Source: Betaproteobacteria bacterium (GTDB taxonomy: Bacteria > Pseudomonadota > Gammaproteobacteria > Burkholderiales > SG8-41). From it: a stretch of 25,285 bases of DNA. The notes under the pieces are model-generated. The model saw only the letters and a list, made by a program, of their open reading frames with translations, was not told the DNA's origin and searched no databases. Made by a program: the position numbers and the translations under genes. Below, piece after piece: positions 23,601 through 25,285 of the stretch. The stretch lies in the NCBI GenBank assembly GCA_025363575.1, contig JANYDM010000068.1, positions 1 through 25,285 on the forward strand. Direction: 5' to 3'. Within the stretch, counting starts at the first letter, position 1; each line of letters starts with the position of its first letter.

Positions 23601-24150
23601 ACGCGTCCTCAGCAATGCCCATTTCTATGTATAGCTCCTTCTTCTGCAAATCTCCGTAGTCGAAGAACTGATAGTTCGGGCCAGCAGGGTTTGCGTTGTC
23701 ATACCGCAACACTGGGCGCCCAGACCCCTCGAGCGACCATTCCAATCCCTGCGGCCATAATTGCTGTGCACTACCGGCCCGATGTACTTCATTCAAGCAC
23801 GCGTCGGCAAGCTTTGCGGGTAGCGCCGCCGCGCTGTTTAGAGGTGCGTATACCGTATCGAGTGTATCGTCGAAAGCGCAGCAACCAAATTTTGCGATAC
23901 ATTCCCACGTCACATCGCGCAGGGCGTCGTCCCATCGTGGACGTTCGAATCCGATACACGTAACACCGGATTCGGAACTGCCGATGACGGTGCATCCAAC
24001 GGCAGCGGTATCGGGCGGCAAAGTGATTTCGAGGTCCCCGCGGCCGCGTCCAAGCTTGCCGAAACGGGAGAGGATATCCATCAATGGCTGAAACGGCATC
24101 GCGACCACGATGCCATTTTCAAATCGCTGCAAAAACAGAAATGCAGTCAT
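20614..24150 (-). CDS. Large membrane-anchored protein of unknown function with internal duplication
   Basis: This 1178-residue protein is not recognised as a named family. Two segments look like copies of one domain: about 287-390 (GLARFLD ... AFKAGAYLGTVVR ... GGQWGYV) and about 443-540 (LDFLDQY ... LAAGAYIGEVVR ... SSWLWV). Each is about 100 residues with AGAYxGxVVR at its centre. The middle (590-760) and the helical, Trp-rich part (760-1080) match nothing I know. The end has two hydrophobic segments (about 1119-1137 and 1142-1172), so the bulk is likely cytoplasmic with a C-terminal hairpin anchor. No signal peptide is seen. The ATG at 24150 has only a weak AAGGG upstream; Met18 at 24099 is an alternative. 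Codon use is less GC-biased than in the neighbours, which suggests transfer. It stands alone between convergent and divergent neighbours. Confidence 0.85.
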   Translation of the reverse strand: MTAFLFLQRFENGIVVAMPFQPLMDILSRFGKLGRGRGDLEITLPPDTAAVGCTVIGSSESGVTCIGFERPRWDDALRDVTWECIAKFGCCAFDDTLDTVYAPLNSAAALPAKLADACLNEVHRAGSAQQLWPQGLEWSLEGSGRPVLRYDNANPAGPNYQFFDYGDLQKKELYIEMGIAEDACNAGTLRVLRNLELRVDRAISANSEFSVFYRYADAKANLLVMESPKLGELANHVTFISPMFGDGERKAHFVADREVFASMLSRSAQLTQQLHESDGVRLDASVSSVTGLARFLDGQHTLYCQERDAHKTAQTFASSSAAEWAFKAGAYLGTVVRLQIGGQWGYVTRGQQRRPAVRLHTGRVCHPHVEALSHIINGRRHSIALWFHELTKNHVSATPRKEDLACNIPGYCQILAGKSSFTSGGLPLESEIPRDKLDFGVGSLDFLDQYFAVVARERDRLDRESLSNLVLAAGAYIGEVVRSNMADSSSWLWVNYDDFARKNPDFPKHRPRELGFMAFLDSKDNTAYPLAHVAAVLDGADITSTLEFAKQLVGKPPVSVTQPDTSASELGTIDIKQCVAELPANERSYFQIQPPPWIAGDDLEKLFGHYATLLEEGRVVWAHIIQVNEALFEHGDKGHPGEIVYDPSGALSLGELAPVAEALFALKGQSATLNASDPEQSPLRRIADYLENERIRVFGIPVPVQISKHQLLISTIFFERAHLPDRKLSLSCFPVLISNRCPGAAMVLPSRWWPADFIALWQQLEEQRRYARWLEHWQKLAEGRDAEAEDYFQNRLKALSSYAREGMSAQRMEDFRTWRMRDFSPDTSPPPFEWEWDLDSELRSYAEGVLREVESERACGLPFNAARARNAYAAQYTAQTIALHRLILFSERMCSSENIKICPDDIQYVALGAVAGCEEHALRAAHMLCAAWKQADFYERFIRPEVRFIFMLFSAYLNQPIPPLAPFQKTPKLDALLDNECWRKADAEILAPLCLAACQEHTVLAPHGPFEGLPIGILLVFKLRAMGGLANPTVDHPLLAVPAFPFPSGVPLEAACDEWVASVRERMVRHGYVEGSIHEALVNSTRLTVKADFRVATRGKPARREKGAEGLDLQMAMKQLVGITIYSVLTFICAKFFLSTEILVIRILFAIAAVGLGLMAGAYAIGLVWGLLSHRKDE

Positions 24151-24520
24151 TGAACCCTTATTGAAGTCAGTGTCGGGTTATGACCAGACTTGGCAATGCG
24201 TAAGAGTCATATCATGCTGCCGGTGGAACGTCTTTCATGTCTATTGCATTGCACTCGATAATCCACGCGTCATCGCGCGGTTGCCGTGATCGAATTATAC
24301 ATTGGCGTCGATATCGAACTGCGATTGCCGCATAATCTATATGCCGACATCATTTGAGCAAACGGTTTACGCCGTCATTGCGCCCGGAGTAGGGTATGAA
24401 GCGACACACGCTCGTCGCTGCGATCCAATTAGGCTGACTGGACGAATGTTGCACGGCACGATCGGCGTGCGCCTCGAGCGACCGCTTGCTCCTATTATCG
24501 TAACGTGTTACGATAATTAA
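24151..24520. other. Divergent intergenic region
   Basis: These 370 bases lie between the large minus-strand gene and the plus-strand two-gene module. Composition is mixed and less GC-rich than most of the window. A 72-codon open frame (24302-24520) runs into the operator palindrome and shows no protein features. Promoters for both sides should lie here, but only the one overlapping the palindrome is visible. Confidence 0.6.
24494..24517. promoter_or_regulatory. Near-perfect palindromic operator overlapping a -10 box
   Basis: The arms ATTATCGTAAC (24494-24504) and GTTACGATAAT (24507-24517) are perfectly complementary around GT. The right arm contains GATAAT (24512-24517), a 5/6 match to a sigma70 -10 box, and the first gene's ATG begins only three bases later. 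This layout fits an autorepression operator. Confidence 0.75.
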
Positions 24521-25000
24521 ATGATAAAAACCCGCCGGCAACATTCTGGCCGCGAACCTGGCCGGCCGCCCACCGGGCGGGCGCTTTCGGCCGCCGAGCG
24601 GATGCGCCGTTACCGCGCGCGCCAAAGGGAGGCCGGCCTGCGTCCGGTTACCCGAATGGAATCTCGCGTGCCGGTGATGTCCGCCGGCGTGCTTGTGCAT
24701 CGCCTGCTCGAAGCGCGCAGTCTCGCCATGCACTGCCTTGCCGCGCAGAAGGTGGAGCGCAACCCGACGCTGTTGAAGAGCGTGCGGCGCACGCTCGCGG
24801 CATTGCGCACACGCTATGCCGGCGAAGTGCCGCGCGCGCTCGATGAATGGAATGCAATTCTCAGGCGTCCTTGGCCGGAGATCGCCGCATTCATCACCGA
24901 CCCGGGGGAGCGCGCGACGCGGCTCAGGCAGTCCACGCCTTTTGCCGGCGTGTTGAGCGCGAGCGAGCGCAAGCGCGTGTATGCGGCGTTCCGAGCTTGA
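24521..25000 (+). CDS. Small basic protein, candidate antitoxin/regulator of a two-gene module
   Basis: This 159-residue protein has a very basic N-terminus with GRPPTGRALSAAERMRRYRA followed by RQREAGLRPV. This pattern occurs at the start of many small proteobacterial DNA-binding or antitoxin-type proteins. The rest is mostly helical and unrecognised. It has no signal peptide. The ATG at 24521 sits three bases after the palindrome and has no ribosome-binding site; with a -10 at 24512 the mRNA could be leaderless. Met28 at 24602 is an alternative start. The 3' end overlaps the nucleotidyltransferase-like gene by 20 bases. By position it would be the antitoxin or autorepressor of the pair; function is inferred. 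Confidence 0.75.
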   Translation: MIKTRRQHSGREPGRPPTGRALSAAERMRRYRARQREAGLRPVTRMESRVPVMSAGVLVHRLLEARSLAMHCLAAQKVERNPTLLKSVRRTLAALRTRYAGEVPRALDEWNAILRRPWPEIAAFITDPGERATRLRQSTPFAGVLSASERKRVYAAFRA

Positions 25001-25285
25001 GCATCTGATCCGCGCCGCTGGAGACATCTCCGGTGAGCGCGAGCTGGTGGTGATCGGCAGTCAGGCGGTTCTCGGCCAGTTTCCGGACGCGCCGATAACT
25101 CTCCTCGCCTCGATGGAGGCCGATATCTACCCGCGTGCGCGTCCCGAACTCGCGGACAAAGTGGATGGCGCGATCGGCGAGGGCTCGCGCTTTCATCAGA
25201 CGCATGGTTATTATGCGCAGGGGGTAGGGCCGGAGACCGCTACGCTGCCTGCAGGCTGGAAGCGCCGGCTCGTTCGAGTCGAAAA
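24981..25285 (+). CDS. Nucleotidyltransferase-like protein (DUF6036/AbiEii-like), 3' end cut by window
   Basis: Reading from the ATG at 24981, the frame stays open to the window end (101 codons). It begins MRRSELEHLIRAAGDISGER, then has ELVVIGSQAVLG and LLASMEADIYP, and later GYYAQGVGPETATLPAGW. G26-S27 followed by E46-A-D48 resembles the GS ... (D/E)xD core of minimal nucleotidyltransferases, as in DUF6036 and AbiEii/MenT-type toxins. The sequence pattern of this family is one I recognise, but its activity is largely unproven. It overlaps the preceding basic gene by 20 bases, typical of toxin-antitoxin pairs. The C-terminus lies outside the window. Confidence 0.8.
   Translation, partial: MRRSELEHLIRAAGDISGERELVVIGSQAVLGQFPDAPITLLASMEADIYPRARPELADKVDGAIGEGSRFHQTHGYYAQGVGPETATLPAGWKRRLVRVE

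Noticed and set aside
24302..24520. A 72-codon plus-strand frame ending at the antitoxin-like start
   Set aside because: It has a non-ATG start, no ribosome site and no protein features, and it runs through the operator palindrome.

Overview
The window is high-GC, gene-dense DNA typical of a betaproteobacterium, most likely in or near Burkholderiales. The strongest clue is five Bug/TctC-type periplasmic solute-binding proteins in 25 kb, a family expanded in Bordetella, Cupriavidus and uncultured relatives. The rest is a catabolic gene set: hydantoinase, MmgE/PrpD, CitE-like lyases, acetamidase/formamidase, class II aldolase, and a LysR-azoreductase-pirin group. No rRNA, tRNA, insertion sequence or CRISPR array was seen.

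Layout. (1) 26-2504, minus strand: PanE-like oxidoreductase, Bug receptor, MazG-like pyrophosphohydrolase. (2) 2829-3440, plus: a DUF1080 lipoprotein ending at a clear terminator. (3) 3500-6551, minus: LysR regulator, CapA-like phosphoesterase, and a Bug receptor whose GTG start overlaps the CapA stop. (4) 6654-8238, plus: azoreductase and pirin, divergent from the LysR gene. (5) 8292-11183, minus: acetamidase/formamidase lipoprotein, Bug receptor, class II aldolase. (6) 11412-17638, plus: two Bug receptors, MmgE/PrpD, a G/C-rich palindromic repeat, hydantoinase, a 105-residue unknown protein, and a CobW/G3E GTPase overlapping it by ATGA. (7) 17705-20409, plus: alpha/beta hydrolase, a cluster of GCAGAT-type repeats, and two adjacent HpcH/HpaI (CitE-like) proteins. 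(8) 20614-24150, minus: an unrecognised 1178-residue protein with an internal duplication and a C-terminal membrane anchor, in DNA of visibly different composition. (9) 24494-25285, plus: a palindrome at the start of a small basic protein gene, which overlaps a nucleotidyltransferase-like gene cut by the window end. This last pair resembles a toxin-antitoxin or AbiE-like module.

How the genes may work together. Each Bug gene sits beside a different metabolic enzyme and none has TctA/TctB membrane partners in the window. The picture is a set of substrate-capture modules (receptor plus enzyme) for small acids, amides and cyclic ureides. The CobW GTPase next to the metal-dependent hydantoinase suggests a dedicated metal-loading step. 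The right end (about 20.6 kb onward) looks like a small accessory region. It holds the two candidates most likely to be undescribed: the 1178-residue membrane-anchored protein and the two-gene module behind the palindrome.
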